From positions 2,480,001-2,544,000 of the forward strand of contig CP137320.1 in the NCBI GenBank assembly GCA_033182465.1: a DNA stretch of 64,000 bases. Direction: 5' to 3'. The notes beneath the pieces are model-generated. The model was not told where the DNA came from. It was given only the letters and a program-made list of their open reading frames with translations, and searched no databases. A program made the position numbers and the translations under genes. Position 1 is the first letter of the stretch, and each line of letters opens with the position of its first letter. The stretch is from Sanghuangporus weigelae (taxonomy: Eukaryota; Basidiomycota; Agaricomycetes; Hymenochaetales; Hymenochaetaceae). Positions 46,403 to 58,216 of the stretch are shown here, in pieces.

Positions 46403-48046
46403 GGACGAGAGTAATAGGATAAGAAGTTGATCAGCATTTATAGCAAGTTCAACATAGAGATGGCCACATACGATTATCTGATGTCACGCCCTGGAGATAC
46501 TGTGGCTGCCTGTTGAGGATACGAATGAAGGTGTGAGTAATGGTTGAAGTTCAACTTGCATGGATTACGCCACACACCGGACCAGATGTCCCTTCAAGCC
46601 ACGTTTCGGCTCGCTTCGCCGGAGAAATTTACTCACGGTAAGATGAGAATGCCTTGTGAGGAAGGTGAGCCCCCGGACAAAGATTGAACAATAGGCCAGG
46701 ATATGAACACAATGGGGACGAGAATACAAGAAAGAATGGATTTCAGGCGACGACCTTACAAACCCGGCCCGGGAGAACTGATACAGCCTTCTGTGTACGT
46801 CTACTCCGAGCACGAACTACGCACGGCAGGATCACGCCGCAGAATGCACACACCGACAGTAATGAGCTTCTCAACCGCGGTGAGCTCTGCAACACCTTCA
46901 ACGACTGACACTGATGAGGCGATGCCAGTGGAGGAAGGAAGAAGGGGAGGGGAATGACTAGTACTGGTGAAGCGAAATGAAAGACAAGAGATGTTTGGGC
47001 GCTGTTTGGCACGGTTGAACTCTATGACATAATAGTCGCGTTTTCGCGTTTCGCGAAATTGAAACGTGATCGTGACTCTCCACTTTCTCAGTTCTTCAAC
47101 TATCTTCATCATCACTATGTCTTTTCTGACTTCACTGATCAAAGCAGTTATGATGTGGAGGCAAATTCTTACATGCCAATATCTTTACTTTGATGCCCCA
47201 GGGCAACTGCACAAGCATATTAACTCCTTTCGTGCTCTGCTCGTCTCCCATGTTTCAGGACATGCAGCAACCGGCAAAGCTCCCTATTTATTACCGCCTT
47301 TCCTGCCGGCGCAGGCTGAATACGAACCGAAGCTGATACAAATGAAAAGACTTACATGATAGTCTGGACCGCGCAAACATCTGAAGACTCCCGATAGCCC
47401 CAGCTCAAATAGTTTTCTCATTGATATCTTGGTTGCAACGGCTTGCAAAGCAGCCAAGGGTAAGGATCATGTCTTGGAACCAACATTTGAGGATTAAATG
47501 TCGAACCACCAATAGACTGAGCGAGACTCCCTTCGTATTTGTACCCGCGGTAATTGAAGGAATCTACGCAGAAAATAATAAGGTGAAACTCCCTTTCCTG
47601 ATCACTCCGCTCTGGGGGTGGTGCAAGGAAAGACAAAGACACAAGGAGATGGAGTCGAGGACACTTTCCCGCCATACACTTACGATACTCATCAATATCA
47701 CCAAGCTGATACTCAAGTCAATGCACGCGGTTGGTAGTCAATCGTTGGCCGTTTTGGATGATTCGATAAGCACAAATCTAAGCATAATGAGACAAAATAA
47801 CACTTCTACGATATCTCTGTAGGATATTTGGATGAAGGCTGAATGAAGGTCAAGCAACCAAGAGGCCCGGGGTTCCTCCGCGGCATTAAAGAAGCTGGTG
47901 TCCGTACCAAAAGGAGTAAGATCGGCGTTCGCGTTTCACGACACGCGCAAGTTACAACCTTCAATTGTGCCCACCACCTCACGAGCTGCACAGCTGCTTC
48001 CACTCTCACTGCGGAGCATCAAAGCTCCAATCTACAGGGGGGCTAA
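46403..48046. other. Intergenic between CDC25 and EI24-family gene
   Basis: About 1.6 kb between divergent starts. Frames up to ~110 residues occur on both strands, but none shows a family signature or splice-compatible partners. It may include long 5' leaders; a CDC25 leader with upstream ORFs would not be surprising. Confidence 0.5.
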
Positions 48047-49550
48047 ATGAGCAGTCGGGATCATGTTTCGCGGCTAGCCAGCCCGCAGTCCGAAAGACCC
48101 TCTGAATCTCTACGGTCCTATCCACAAGGACATGCCTCGACCTACTACGCACAATCAGTCTCGCAAGCTAGAGATTCTTATCCTTCATTCTTATCTCTTC
48201 CAGAGACTCTATCTCTCCAGCTCTCATGGTCATGGAAAGGGCTAATGGATGCATTCCGATGGGATATCGTTGTCTCGACTGTAGCCAGGTGTGCGTTCCC
48301 TCTTGTTCACACTTCGCCATTTGGTCACTCACCTATTTGGAAAGTGACGCAGAGATCAGAGCGAATATGCTCAAATCTCTTCTACTGAACTCACTATCGC
48401 TCTTGTCCATCTACGTGTTCGATCTGCTACTGCAACCCCTCGTACGAGACCAACAGAAATGGCTGCATCGGAACATGGGATGGTTCTATAGAGTCCTTTG
48501 GCTATTCCCGGTAATCGGAGCATCTCTATATTTGAACGTAAGGTCGACCGCTATGAAGATAACTATATCGTCATCGCTTCAATTATCTAGAGCTCCTGGT
48601 GTTCAATTGTTGCGAACCGCGTATACTCGCTCCGACATGGCAGTCGCAAGGCTGCACCATCCACGTACACTGGCATTCTCACAGCTCTGGCCACTTCAGC
48701 ATACCGTGCTGTCATGATTTGCACTTCGGTCGTAATCACCTTTGCGTTAGGATATATACCCGTAGTAGGATATACCGCTGGATTTATCTTCTTCTGTTGG
48801 GTAGATGCGTGAGTTATTACCATAGCAGTCCTTCGAAGTGAGTATTGCTGACCACGTTCATACACACAGATATTATTGTTTTGAGTAAGCCTAAGCACTC
48901 GTTTATCATCTAAAAACTAGCTCACCAGCCTATTCAGATTCATCTGGGTTGCGCGAGGGTTATCACTTGCACAACGGATAGGGCATCTTGAAGAACGATG
49001 GGCATACTACCTCGCCTTTGGTAAACCATTCTTAACTATATGAGGAAAAGTAACTGACGATCCTTCAGGTCTCCCTTCTTCTGCATTATGCATGTGGGGT
49101 AGCACTTTAGCGAACGCTGCTGTTTTTGCTTTAGTACTTCCATCAGTATGCCTTTCATTCGTGGAGCGCGAATTAGCCTCGCTGACAATAATCCAGTACA
49201 TCATCATGGCAATGCATGCCAAACCCGTGCCACCGAACCCATACAATCCCGTCCCAGCCCCATCCGAAATGCGACCAATTCGATACCCTTCTCCCTTCGT
49301 GCCGATCCGAATACCCATTTTCGCACCAGTAGTGTGGATTAATGACCGTATCGTCCGATTATTGAGTGTCGGCGGTAGAAGGAGTCAACAATACTCCCGA
49401 GTAGGCATGGATAAGAAGAAAGGGATGAGTGACACCATTGTGGAGAGTGTTGAAGAAGGCAGTGGTGACGGCACTTCCGCGGAGGCTTTGCGTTCTGCCG
49501 CACGAGGTGGAATCCGGGTAGCTGGGACCAGACGGCGAAGGGCAGATTGA
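48047..49550 (+). CDS. EI24-domain multi-pass membrane protein
   Basis: Member of the EI24 (etoposide-induced 2.4) family; animal EI24 is an ER protein linked to autophagy, and the fungal role is uncertain. Seven exons (48047-48288, 48345-48537, 48591-48808, 48870-48884, 48938-49020, 49069-49145, 49197-49550) give 393 residues, all in phase; the fourth exon is only 15 nt (YYCF and half codons). After a Ser-rich N-tail come LQLSWSWKGLMDAFRWDIVV, several membrane helices (LLLNSLSLLSIYVFDLLLQP, YRVLWLFPVIGASLYLN, MICTSVVITFALGYIPVVGY), EFIWVARGLSLAQRIGHLEE, RWAYYLAFGLPSSALCMWG and the typical end IIMAMHAKPVPPNPYNP. The C-tail is hydrophilic. It converges on SHR3. Confidence 0.87.
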
Positions 49551-49826
49551 CCTCCTCCTCCACGGCGGAGGGGTTATGCAGTCGGATCATGAGGTCAGTA
49601 AGACCATTGCTTGAATATCATTGACAAGCACCAGGGGTTACATAGATAATGATTAATTGATACATGCTAAGTCGCAAAGCCCCATCCGTCAAGACGTATA
49701 ATATAGAGTGTCCAAGAAATATATAAGTATGAAGACCGGAGGACAGGGAAAGAAGAGGAAACAAGCAAAGCAGATATAGTTTTCGATGAGTTGAATCAAC
49801 ACGCGTGAATGTGAACATTTTTAGGT

Positions 49827-50676
49827 TCAGGAACGCGCATCATATTGCCTGCTAGCTTTGGACGTAAGTCGGCTCGCGGCGTTTTCGCGCCTTTTGAGTT
49901 TCCGCGTCGCTCGACGCTGCGTCGATGTTGATGCTGTCGACGTCCCTTCCTGCATAGTGTTTTCTTCATTTTCTTCGGCATCTGCACGCTCAGCCCACCA
50001 TCGCGCTGCTTGGAGTGCCATGACACCCGTGAGCGAGACACTACACACGAGATTCGCTGTCGCGAAATTGAGTACTTCAGATTTTAGGATGTTTGGAGCT
50101 TGGCGACTTGGGATGGTTACGGGTGCGGATGAGAAGATGCCATCGAATGCTATTTGGATCAGAATGAAGGGGAACGTTGAGCAGAAGCTGTAAGAACAGA
50201 TAAGAGAGGTACGAACTCGGGATGATCTTGTACAAATAGACAGAGATTGCGGTGCCATACAAAACTATCGTATTGGTCAGATATGAAACAGCCCACTAAA
50301 CCACAAAGCAGTTACACAAACGCACATATACTGGCCCCATCAAACATCAAGTTTCCCGCAGCGCCATCGCCGAAACTCCAAAGGATGAAGGCAGCGCCGA
50401 GCGTGACGATGGTCGCCAGCGCATAACCCATTTCCGCAGGCGCTCGAGAGAAAAGCGAGTAATAAATCGCCGCCGTCCAAATATTCTCGTTCGTCACTGA
50501 GGACTTCCATAGTGTCAGGCCATCCGCGATCCAGTGTACGAACAGGATACCTAGATGAAATCAAATTGAGCCGTTTGCGACATTAGCTCACATCCAGCTT
50601 GAATGAAGTAAATGTACAAGAACTCACCGAGAAGAAAGGAAGTGATACAAATAATACCAGCTACACGTAGACCCAT
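49827..50676 (-). CDS. SHR3: Shr3-type ER chaperone for amino-acid permeases
   Basis: ER membrane protein that helps amino-acid permeases fold and leave the ER. Four exons (50628-50676, 50326-50550, 50213-50264, 49827-50187) give 228 residues. Four hydrophobic helices are visible: MGLRVAGIICITSFLLGIL then FVHWIADGLTLWKSSVTNEN (the family-defining loop with HW and TLW), IYYSLFSRAPAEMGYALATI, GAAFILWSFGDGAAGNLMFD, YGTAISVYLYKIIPS, and a last one ending LTGVMALQAARWWAER. Block order and short loops match Shr3. The cytosolic C-tail is charged (DAEENEENTMQE, RRATRKLKRREN), as in yeast, where the tail recruits COPII. Confidence 0.9.
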
Positions 50677-51951
50677 AATCTTCAATCCTCGTGTGATGAC
50701 GGGGTAAAGGAAGGGAAGGAGGAGCCAAGCTAATGATCTGGAGAAATTTGAATTTTTGCCCTGATTTTAGTTTTTTTTCACGTGCAAGGCCGCCAGATCT
50801 GGGTCCGTGTTGCGATCCGCGTCCGACTCGGAATGCGTCGGCAGGTCGTGTGCTCTCTCACTTCATCTATGTTCAAACCTAAAACTACGAATATGTGAAT
50901 AAAGGACGCATTTGAGTCTATGATTATGGCTTTTTGACGGACTGGCTGTCTTGTCTGCGTGTCGCGTAAGGACAGCTAGCTTGACTCGAGCCTTGTACGT
51001 TTGCCAAACGACTCGGGGACGTCTCTTATGCGTACTTTGACACGAGAGTCACTAACGGATGAGCATTATCTTCAGATTCTATGGCTCATGCACATCAGAA
51101 TATGAAAGTCTCACTTCACGGTCTTCACGGTCAAAATGGATACCTCCCTATGATCTAACGTTGACTGACTGAGACTCTCTTAGGTTAGGACTCAAAGGAC
51201 GTGACGCATGGAATGCCAGCTATGGTATGGATTCCCGCCTTGCTGTCTTTACGTAGACTCTCAGTGACTCAGCCCATCGTAGATGCTCTGGCAAAGCTTA
51301 TCCACATAGTCGTGCCAAGACAGAGCATCTGCATAGAATGAAACCGCAGCTGCGCCCTTCAAAGCTGTCAAGAAGGCCGTGCACGCAATTCTATACATGA
51401 CTCAATGGTGCAATATCGAGATGTCCAATAAGCGGATTTGTGTTTCGTGAGCTTTGCTCTGTCTGTCTTCGCGGCTGGTGGTTGCGCCCGGGACTGGGAC
51501 TCGTTGTCCAATCGTCTATCTCCGTATTGTACTTCAATTTTTTATGGTGACTTGATGAATTTTGACGAATCTCTTCTCTGGCCATGTCGTCGTATTTGTC
51601 AAGTCATAAAGGCTCCCTGTTTCCTCGAGGCCGTGCGTACACTTGACCTCTGGTTAATTAGGTAGGCCAACATTGAGCGCATGCTGGCACTGCATTTTCC
51701 GTGCGTTTTCCTCGTACTATTCTGCTACGGTCAACTGCGCAACTGTCATAATCATCTTTGTATGCTCCTGCGGCACCGCAGCAAAGATAAGCTCGTACAG
51801 GAAGCGTCTATTGGATCTATACAAATATGTCTTCGCCTCTCCGTCGTGCCTTATCGTTGCCTTTGGTATAAATGGTATGGACGAAGTTTCCGCATTTTCG
51901 CAGAGCCTTCCCTTACCCACCAGACTTGCGCCAACCTTAAGCGACTGAAGC
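50677..51951. other. Upstream region of RTA1-like copy 1, duplicated further right
   Basis: No exon chain is supported. The stretch from about 50910 to 51950 resembles 53320-54557: e.g. GTCTTGTCTGCGTGT at 50945 versus CTTCTTGTCTGCGTGT at 53353, CTTGCTGTCTTTACG at 51240 versus CTTGCTGTCTATTTAG at 53571, and the GCCAAGACAGAGCAT block at 51317 versus GCCAAGGCAGAACAT at 53649. It is thus the 5' part of a tandem duplication unit. Confidence 0.6.
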
Positions 51952-53150
51952 ATGTCAGGTACTTATCATTTCTCTTGTCAGAGTTACAATGTGCATAAGA
52001 CTAATTCCTGTCCTTTCGCATTTTAGATTCAGAGCCTACCAACTACCCTCAGGAGGCCTTCGGTCAGTAATATATGGTATATTGCGATACCTTCCCGCCG
52101 ATCGTTGTATTCCTCTAGATTACGACCCGAGCAAAGCAGCTGCAATAGCGGCGGGAGCAGTGTACGCCATCTTAACCGCACTTCTCTTTATTCGCCTATT
52201 TCCTCGGAAGACTTGGTGGGGTCTCTGTTTGCCTATCGGGACCCTCTGTGTGTAGACTATCGAGTTTTTTCTTTTGGAACGTCCATGACTCACGAATAAG
52301 CCATGCTTCTCTGCCGGCTTCTTCCTCCGCTATGCATCCACCATCGAGACATCCAGTTTAGGACTGTTCATTGTCAGTCAAATCCTCGTAGTCGTCTCGC
52401 CTGCCGCGTTTCTCGCCTTCAACTATATCGTGTACGGAAGACTCATTAGGACGTTCGCTACTGGTCGGAATCGCTATAGCTTGGTACGACCCGAGATAGT
52501 CGCAAAGATTTTTATAATAAGCGACATTGTCACCTTCCTCGTGCAAGTAAGCTTGATGATTTTGTGAATCATGAATGAAATCGGACAGCGTCGATAAAAC
52601 TCTTGTCGATTTTAGGGAGGCGGTGGAGGTCTTCAAGCCCAGGACGACTCAGCGGACGTCGGTCGGATCGTCTTACTGATCGGCACCATCGTGCAGTCAC
52701 TGTCCTACGTCGTGTTTTACTTCCTTTTCATTCACTCGCATCGCACATTCTGCAGTGATGACAAGTTCGACGAGTACAACTTCCCGTGGCGCCTCATGCA
52801 CGTTCTTCACGTATCTTCCGTCTCCATCATTGTCAGCGTATGTGCTCATTCAAGGGTAATATTCTAATGTCCCTTGCAGATCCGTGCCACGTATCGTGCC
52901 GTGGAGCTAGCTGAGGGCAACGACGGATATCTCATCACTCACGAAGGTAAGTTAACCCAGAACACGCAAGCCCTTTAAACTCATGAACAACTCACGTTGC
53001 TTCAACTCATCAGTATATTTCTACGTACTCGATACCATTCCCTTGTTCTTCGCGACAGCTATTTACGTGTTCTTCTGGCCTGGACAGATGATTGAGGATA
53101 TCAGTTCCCGGGAATACCCTCTGACGGGCGTGAGATCGGCGGCTCCTTGA
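51952..53150 (+). CDS. RTA1-like seven-helix membrane protein, copy 1
   Basis: Member of the fungal RTA1-like family (Rsb1/Rta1/Pug1 relatives), plasma-membrane or vacuolar proteins linked to lipid-base or drug tolerance. Seven exons (51952-51958, 52027-52062, 52119-52249, 52301-52546, 52616-52837, 52880-52946, 53014-53150) give about 281 residues in phase. The first coding exon is only 7 nt (ATGTCAG). Helical blocks: AAAIAAGAVYAILTALLFIR, ACGFFLR-type start CFSAGFFLRYAS, SQILVVVSPAAFLAFNYIVY, GRLIRTFATGRNRYSL, FIISDIVTFLVQGGGGGLQA, GRIVLLIGTIVQSLSYVVFY, DEYNFPWRLMHVLHVSS and FATAIYVFFWPGQMIED. The exon-5 donor can be placed at either of two sites 6 nt apart (ATT|GTCAGC or AGC|GTATGT). About 75-80% of the readable residues match copy 2. 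Confidence 0.88.
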
Positions 53151-54557
53151 AAGACACTTCAGTCTAGAATGAGCTGCGTGGGCTCCTTTACTCTCGCGTA
53201 CATGACTTGCACAGGACATGTTTCTGATGTCTCTAGTGATATTGATTCTTGGAAAGTAGCAGCGTGTGATCCAGTTCATTTTCTTTTTGGCTCACGTCTC
53301 GATCAGGCAAAGTGCATTCAATCATTTGGGTTCATGACCTGACGGATTGACTGCCTTCTTGTCTGCGTGTTGCGTATACATAGGCAGTTGGACTCGTGCG
53401 CATGCCAAAGGGGACGTTTCCAATCTGACCTTTGGCATATGAGTTACATACAGTTGACCATTACCGATTTCACTTCATTGACAAAATGGATGCCTTTCCG
53501 ATACCTGAGTGTTGATTGGTCCTTCGTTTTACAAGACACAATGGACACTAAGTATGGTATGTACTTCTGCCTTGCTGTCTATTTAGCTTCACCATGATCC
53601 AACTCGCCGTCGACGTGCTGGATAATATTGCCATCCACATGTTCGCGCCAAGGCAGAACATGTGCGTGAAATGAAGCCGCAGCTGCATCTTTCAGGGCTG
53701 TCGTAATCATGAGCGCGGTTCTATATACGTCAAATGTACTACGGTTTTGAATTTTGTGGCTGCGCACTGCCTTCAGAGTGGGTGACTGTGTGGACATAGT
53801 CTATTCTTCATGACCAAATATTTTCCCTGTATGTATAAGGTCTATATGTGGACTTGATGATATTTTGACCAATCTCTTATGCCGTCATTAAGTTATCAGG
53901 GCCCCGGGCCCTCGCTTCCATGAGGCACCGAACCATGGCAACTCTACGCGATGAAGTAGAATGATTTCGGGCGCGTGTTTGGTAACGCAACTTCTGCGCT
54001 GCGCGTTTCGTTTCTCACACACAGATAGATCCTTTCAATGGACTGGACTGGCCCGATCCAAATATTTTTTTGCCGTGTAAACCCGGATATTTTGGGCTAC
54101 AATACGGCTAAAGATTACCTCAGGACCTGAGACAGCACCAATGTGATAATAGGTCTATCTGCATCAGGAAGTGTTTGACCTTACATTACCGAATGTGATG
54201 AGTAGGTCGGCGCAAGGACTGTGTCAATAGGTGCCGACGTGGACAATTTGGGTGCGCGGCCCGAACAGATCCGGATAATTTGGATCCTGCCTGCGGTCTA
54301 CTGCGGTCAACTGCGGTATCGGACCTTTGTGCGGCTTCGGGTTGATATTTTGATATTCCCACAGTACTGTAGCTCCGATAACCATACAGGAAGTATCCAT
54401 TCATTAAATTTCATACAAAATATGTTTTCCGTCCTTACACAGTTCCTTACAGTAGCCTTCCGTATAAATGGTGTACACGATCTTCCCATTCTCGTAAAGC
54501 GTCCCCTTGCCCCCCCCCCCCCCCGCGGCACTTCCGCTACCTTCGAATAACTGAAGT
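53151..54557. other. Spacer with duplicated upstream segment, RTA1-like copy 2
   Basis: A 1.4-kb region. From about 53320 it repeats, with divergence, the upstream region of copy 1 and adds about 200 bp relative to it. A run of 15 C lies at 54510-54524, about 35 bp from the start codon. No separate gene is supported. Confidence 0.6.
54510..54524. repeat. Poly-C tract (15 C)
   Basis: An uninterrupted homopolymer just upstream of RTA1-like copy 2. Such tracts are prone to length change and to sequencing error. Confidence 0.9.
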
Positions 54558-55748
54558 ATGACAGGTGGCGCTCTTCAAGTTCTCAAATGCTCCAGTTATC
54601 CTGAAACTAATTTTCTTTCACATTTCAGATTCCGAGCCTATCAACTACCCTAAGTTAGCCCTCAGTGAGTGATATATAAGAAGTTGCGTTATCTCTGCTG
54701 ATCGGTTTACTCCCGTAGATTACGTCCCAAGTTTAATACCAGCTGTAGCGGCGGGAGCAGTGTACGCCGTCTTAACCGCACTTCTCTTCATTCGCCTATT
54801 CCGTCGGAAGACTTGGTGGGGTCTCTGCTTGCCTATCGGTACCCTCTGTGTGTATACTATCCAATTTGTTATATTTCACCTCACTCGACTCACAAATGAT
54901 CCAGGCTTCTCCGTTGGTTTCTTCATTCGCTATGCATCTGCCGCCGATACATCCAACCTCGGGACGTTTCTTTTCACCCAAATCCTCATGGTCATATCGC
55001 CTGCGGCGTTTCTCGCGTTCAACTATATCGTTTACGGGAGACTTATCAAGACGTTTGCCACTGGTCGGAATCGCTATAGCTTGATACGGCCTGAAATCGT
55101 TGCAAAAACCTTCATTATAAGCGATGTTGTCACCTTCTGCGTGCAGGTAAGCTTGACCGCTGTAGAGTTTGGATCGAATAGGACAATGTCGATGACTTTT
55201 GTCGATTCTAGGGAGGTGGTGGCGGTCTTCAAGGGCAGGATGACACAGCGAATATCGGTCGGATTATTTTGCTGATCGGTATCATCGTCCAGGCGCTGTC
55301 CTACGTCATGTTCTACTTCATTCTCATCCACTCGCATCGCATGTTCTCCAAAGATGACAAGTTCGATGAGTACAACTTCCCGTGGCGTCTCGTGCACGTC
55401 CTTCACTTTTCTTCCGTCTTCATAATTGTAAGCGTATTTGCTCACTCAGGAGCTTTATTCTAATGTCTCTTACAGATTCGCTGCGCGTATCGCGCCGTAG
55501 AGCTAGTGCAAGGCAACAACGGATATCTTCTCACTCACGAAAGTAAGTCATGCTAGGATACACATCCTTCGGAAATTCACCAATGATTCACGATGCTCCG
55601 TCTTATCACAGTTTTCTTTTACATGCTCGATACCATTCCACTGTTCTTCGCAACGGCCATCTACGTGTTCTTCTGGCCTGGACAAATGATTGACGACATC
55701 AGTTCCCGAGACTACCCTCTGATGGGCATAAGGCCAGAGACTCCTTGA
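54558..55748 (+). CDS. RTA1-like seven-helix membrane protein, copy 2
   Basis: Tandem paralogue of copy 1 with the same exon plan: 54558-54564, 54629-54664, 54719-54847, 54905-55146, 55212-55433 (or to 55427), 55476-55542, 55612-55748, giving about 277-279 residues. Blocks: AVAAGAVYAVLTALLFIRLF, TWWGLCLPIGTL, CFSVGFFIRYASAADTSN, LFTQILMVISPAAFLAFNYI, GRNRYSLIRPEIVAKTFIIS, RIILLIGIIVQALSYVMFYF, KFDEYNFPWRLVHVLHFSS and IPLFFATAIYVFFWPGQMID. The third intron (54848-54904) is 57 nt and stop-free, so its retention would insert 19 residues; splicing is favoured because copy 1 cannot be read through there. No frame damage is seen. Close similarity and the shared flank point to fairly recent duplication. 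Confidence 0.88.
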
Positions 55749-56908
55749 AAGACACCTAATTATAGAGAAATGGTTGTGTGGACTTCCTTACTCTCGAGTA
55801 AATGACTTACGCAGGACATGAAGTTCTGATAGCACTAGTGATGTTGTTTTCATGCTATACAGCTTTATTTAATATTGATGCACGTTCCGATCTGGGAAAA
55901 CGCATTGCAGATGCGTGTGTACGCCAACTCACGGTTTAATTGTAGTATTTATTTTGTTCCGATTCGCTTTGCAATTTCTCGCCAAAGCCTGAACTTTATG
56001 AAGGACTAAAAAGCTGTGCAGTCGGTTACTGTCAATAAAACCGACTGAGTACATACACCGACACTGAGCCGAAGTCGTCGTTATGCTTGGAAGGTTTCAC
56101 ATACATCTGGGTCTATGTGTCGCACTCGAGTTCAATCATCAGATCAAGTGCAAGTTCCGTTGATTGATCCTTAAGATTTCAATTCATATCGGACGATCAT
56201 ACGATATGAACTTGTTCTGCAGCTTGTTGATCTGTGTGATTATGCTGGTCTCTGTATACGAAGGAAAGGATGGCCTCTCAGAGCGTAAAATCAACGAGCC
56301 ACTGTTTTCAATCCACGCAGTTAATTCGTTAGTCGTGGGCCAAATCGATGTCGGTAGAGGCTCTTCACAACTTGAGTACGATTCCGGTTCTTCGCCACTA
56401 GACAGAATCTTCGCCCTCGTGACGGTCCACCTGCTTAAGTGGCAAAAGCTATACTAACCGGTCCGACTCATCGGACACACTCTTTTTGCAAGTTTGCCCG
56501 TCACGGGCATTTAAATGCGCATATACTATGCATGCATCCATTGCACAACCCACCAACCACTGGCAGGTACGAAGTCGTCGATGCGAGAGTTTACGCATGG
56601 GTTCAGCTCTGCTTGGCGTAGAAAAGAGGACCCTGTGTGGGAAATTTGCGTACCGACCGGGTTTGTTTAGATACGCTGATATTTTTTGCCTCGTAGGCGT
56701 AGGGATCTTTAGTGGCGAATTCCGAAAAGACCACGCGTGCACAGCTTTACCACATCGAATGTTTCCACGATCACATGTGTCGGTCGGCCACATGAGCCCG
56801 AATGTATTCTGCACATTACATAAAGGCCAGTCTTCAATATGCACATCTGTAAAATATCCTGGCTACATGCATGTTCTCGATTTCTCACCAATCTCATCAC
56901 GTCAAGCA
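55749..56908. other. Spacer between RTA1-like copies 2 and 3
   Basis: About 1.2 kb. One plus-strand frame starting near 56206 (MNLFCSLLICVIMLVSVYEG then a polar tail, ~83 residues) has a signal-peptide-like start but no other support. Nothing else is evident. Confidence 0.45.
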
Positions 56909-57996
56909 ATGTCAGTTATGTGATTCAATTATGCATTTATTTCATGTTCCACTAATCAGCGATTCGCTGAATGTAGCTTCCGTCTCTTTTAATTGTCCTC
57001 CGAAAATCTTCGGTGAGTGAAACTAAATGTATTAGTTTTTTTCCTATCTAACTAAGCCTACCAGGAACATTATTCTCCCAGTAAACCTGGAGCTATAATA
57101 GCTGGCGTAATTCTTGCGGTTCTATCTATACTTATCTTTGTTCGTCTAAGAACTGGTGGGGATTATGTCTACCTATTGGAATATTATGTGAGTCATCAGC
57201 CGTGATTCCCGTACGCATGAGCGCTCACCTTTGGATCTACACTATAGTACTTTCCGTTGGTTTTTTTGCCCGACTTGCCTCTGTCAACAATCCAACAGGT
57301 AGAGACTTGTTTGCAACCACTCAAGTCCTCATCATCGCTTCTCCAGGAGCCTTCCTCGCTTTCAACTACATTGTATATAGGAGACTCATTCAGGCATTTG
57401 CCGCTGGTCAGAGCCAATACAGCCTGATGCAACCTCAAATCTTGGCATCGGTGTTTATCATAAGTGATGTTGTGACATTCATTGTACAGGTGAGGCGAGA
57501 CAATTTTTAGCATCGAAATTCAACAGTTCGACATGGCATCAGGGAGTCGGAGCTGGCCTTTCGACAAGTCCCGATAATCTTCAGATGGGACGAAATGCAC
57601 AAGATGGGAAATTTAATTCGTCGAACTTCCCTTGGAGCCTTGTCTACATCCTTTACTTTTCCTCGGCCTTCATTATGGTAAACTGGACATATTTTGTCTA
57701 TTTCGAGAACCTTTTTCGTTTGGTATATTCCAGGTCCGTGCAATCTATCGACTTGTCGAGTTCATCCAGGGGCCTGGGGGATACTTGATAACTCACGAAG
57801 GTACCATTAAATTATTGAATGGTTGAGCAGGCTGCTGACGCTTCCGCTAGTGTTCTGCTACTGTCTGGATATCTCCCCTCCGTTTCTTGCTACTTCAATA
57901 CACGCGTTCTTCTGGCCGGGTGACCTTATAGAAGCATATCACGATAGTGACTGCCTTGCGGTCAGATTGACAACAATGGATAAGCAAAGCGGATAG
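56909..57996 (+). pseudogene. RTA1-like copy 3, decayed
   Basis: Recognisable third paralogue. Parts that align with copies 1 and 2: ATGTCAG-like start at 56909, an exon ending CTTCG before GTGAGTG near 57013, SKPGAIIAGVILAVLSILIF (from ~57080), then KNWWGLCLPIGILC in another frame, SVGFFARLASVNNPTGRDLF, TQVLIIASPGAFLAFNYIVY, SVFIISDVVTFIVQ, FNSSNFPWSLVYILYFSSAF, RAIYRLVEFIQGPGGYLITH and FLATSIHAFFWPGDLIE. Relative to its sisters about 10 nt is missing between FVRL and the WWG block (frame shift), the helix corresponding to GRIVLLIGTIVQSLSYVVFY is absent between the fifth and sixth exons, and the first donor is altered. It diverges much more than copies 1 and 2 do from each other, so it is an older duplicate. 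Expression of a shorter product cannot be excluded. Confidence 0.75.
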
Positions 57997-58216
57997 CTCA
58001 ATTTTAGCGTGTCCTATTGGAGATTTTGCCTTACTGTGCTATCGTTTCGGATATAGACGACTTGTTCTTATTATGATAAACAATTTACGATGCCATTCTT
58101 GGCAAACTTGTAAATATTTGGGTTTTGCCAACCAAGCAATTAGTTTTCCACGGTCACGCATCGGCGAAGACATTCATTCTTCTCTTGGCCCCGTTCCGAA
58201 ATTGTCTTCATCACAA

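Noticed and set aside
47066-47359. 97-codon plus-strand frame upstream of the EI24-like gene
   Set aside because: No recognisable family, and it lies in a likely leader or intergenic region; only length supports it.
51952-55748. Seven-helix tandem genes as mating pheromone receptors (STE3-like)
   Set aside because: The blocks (AFLAFNYIVYGRLI, WGLCLPIGTLC, FFWPGQMI) and exon plan fit the RTA1-like family. No pheromone precursor or STE3 signature is seen nearby.
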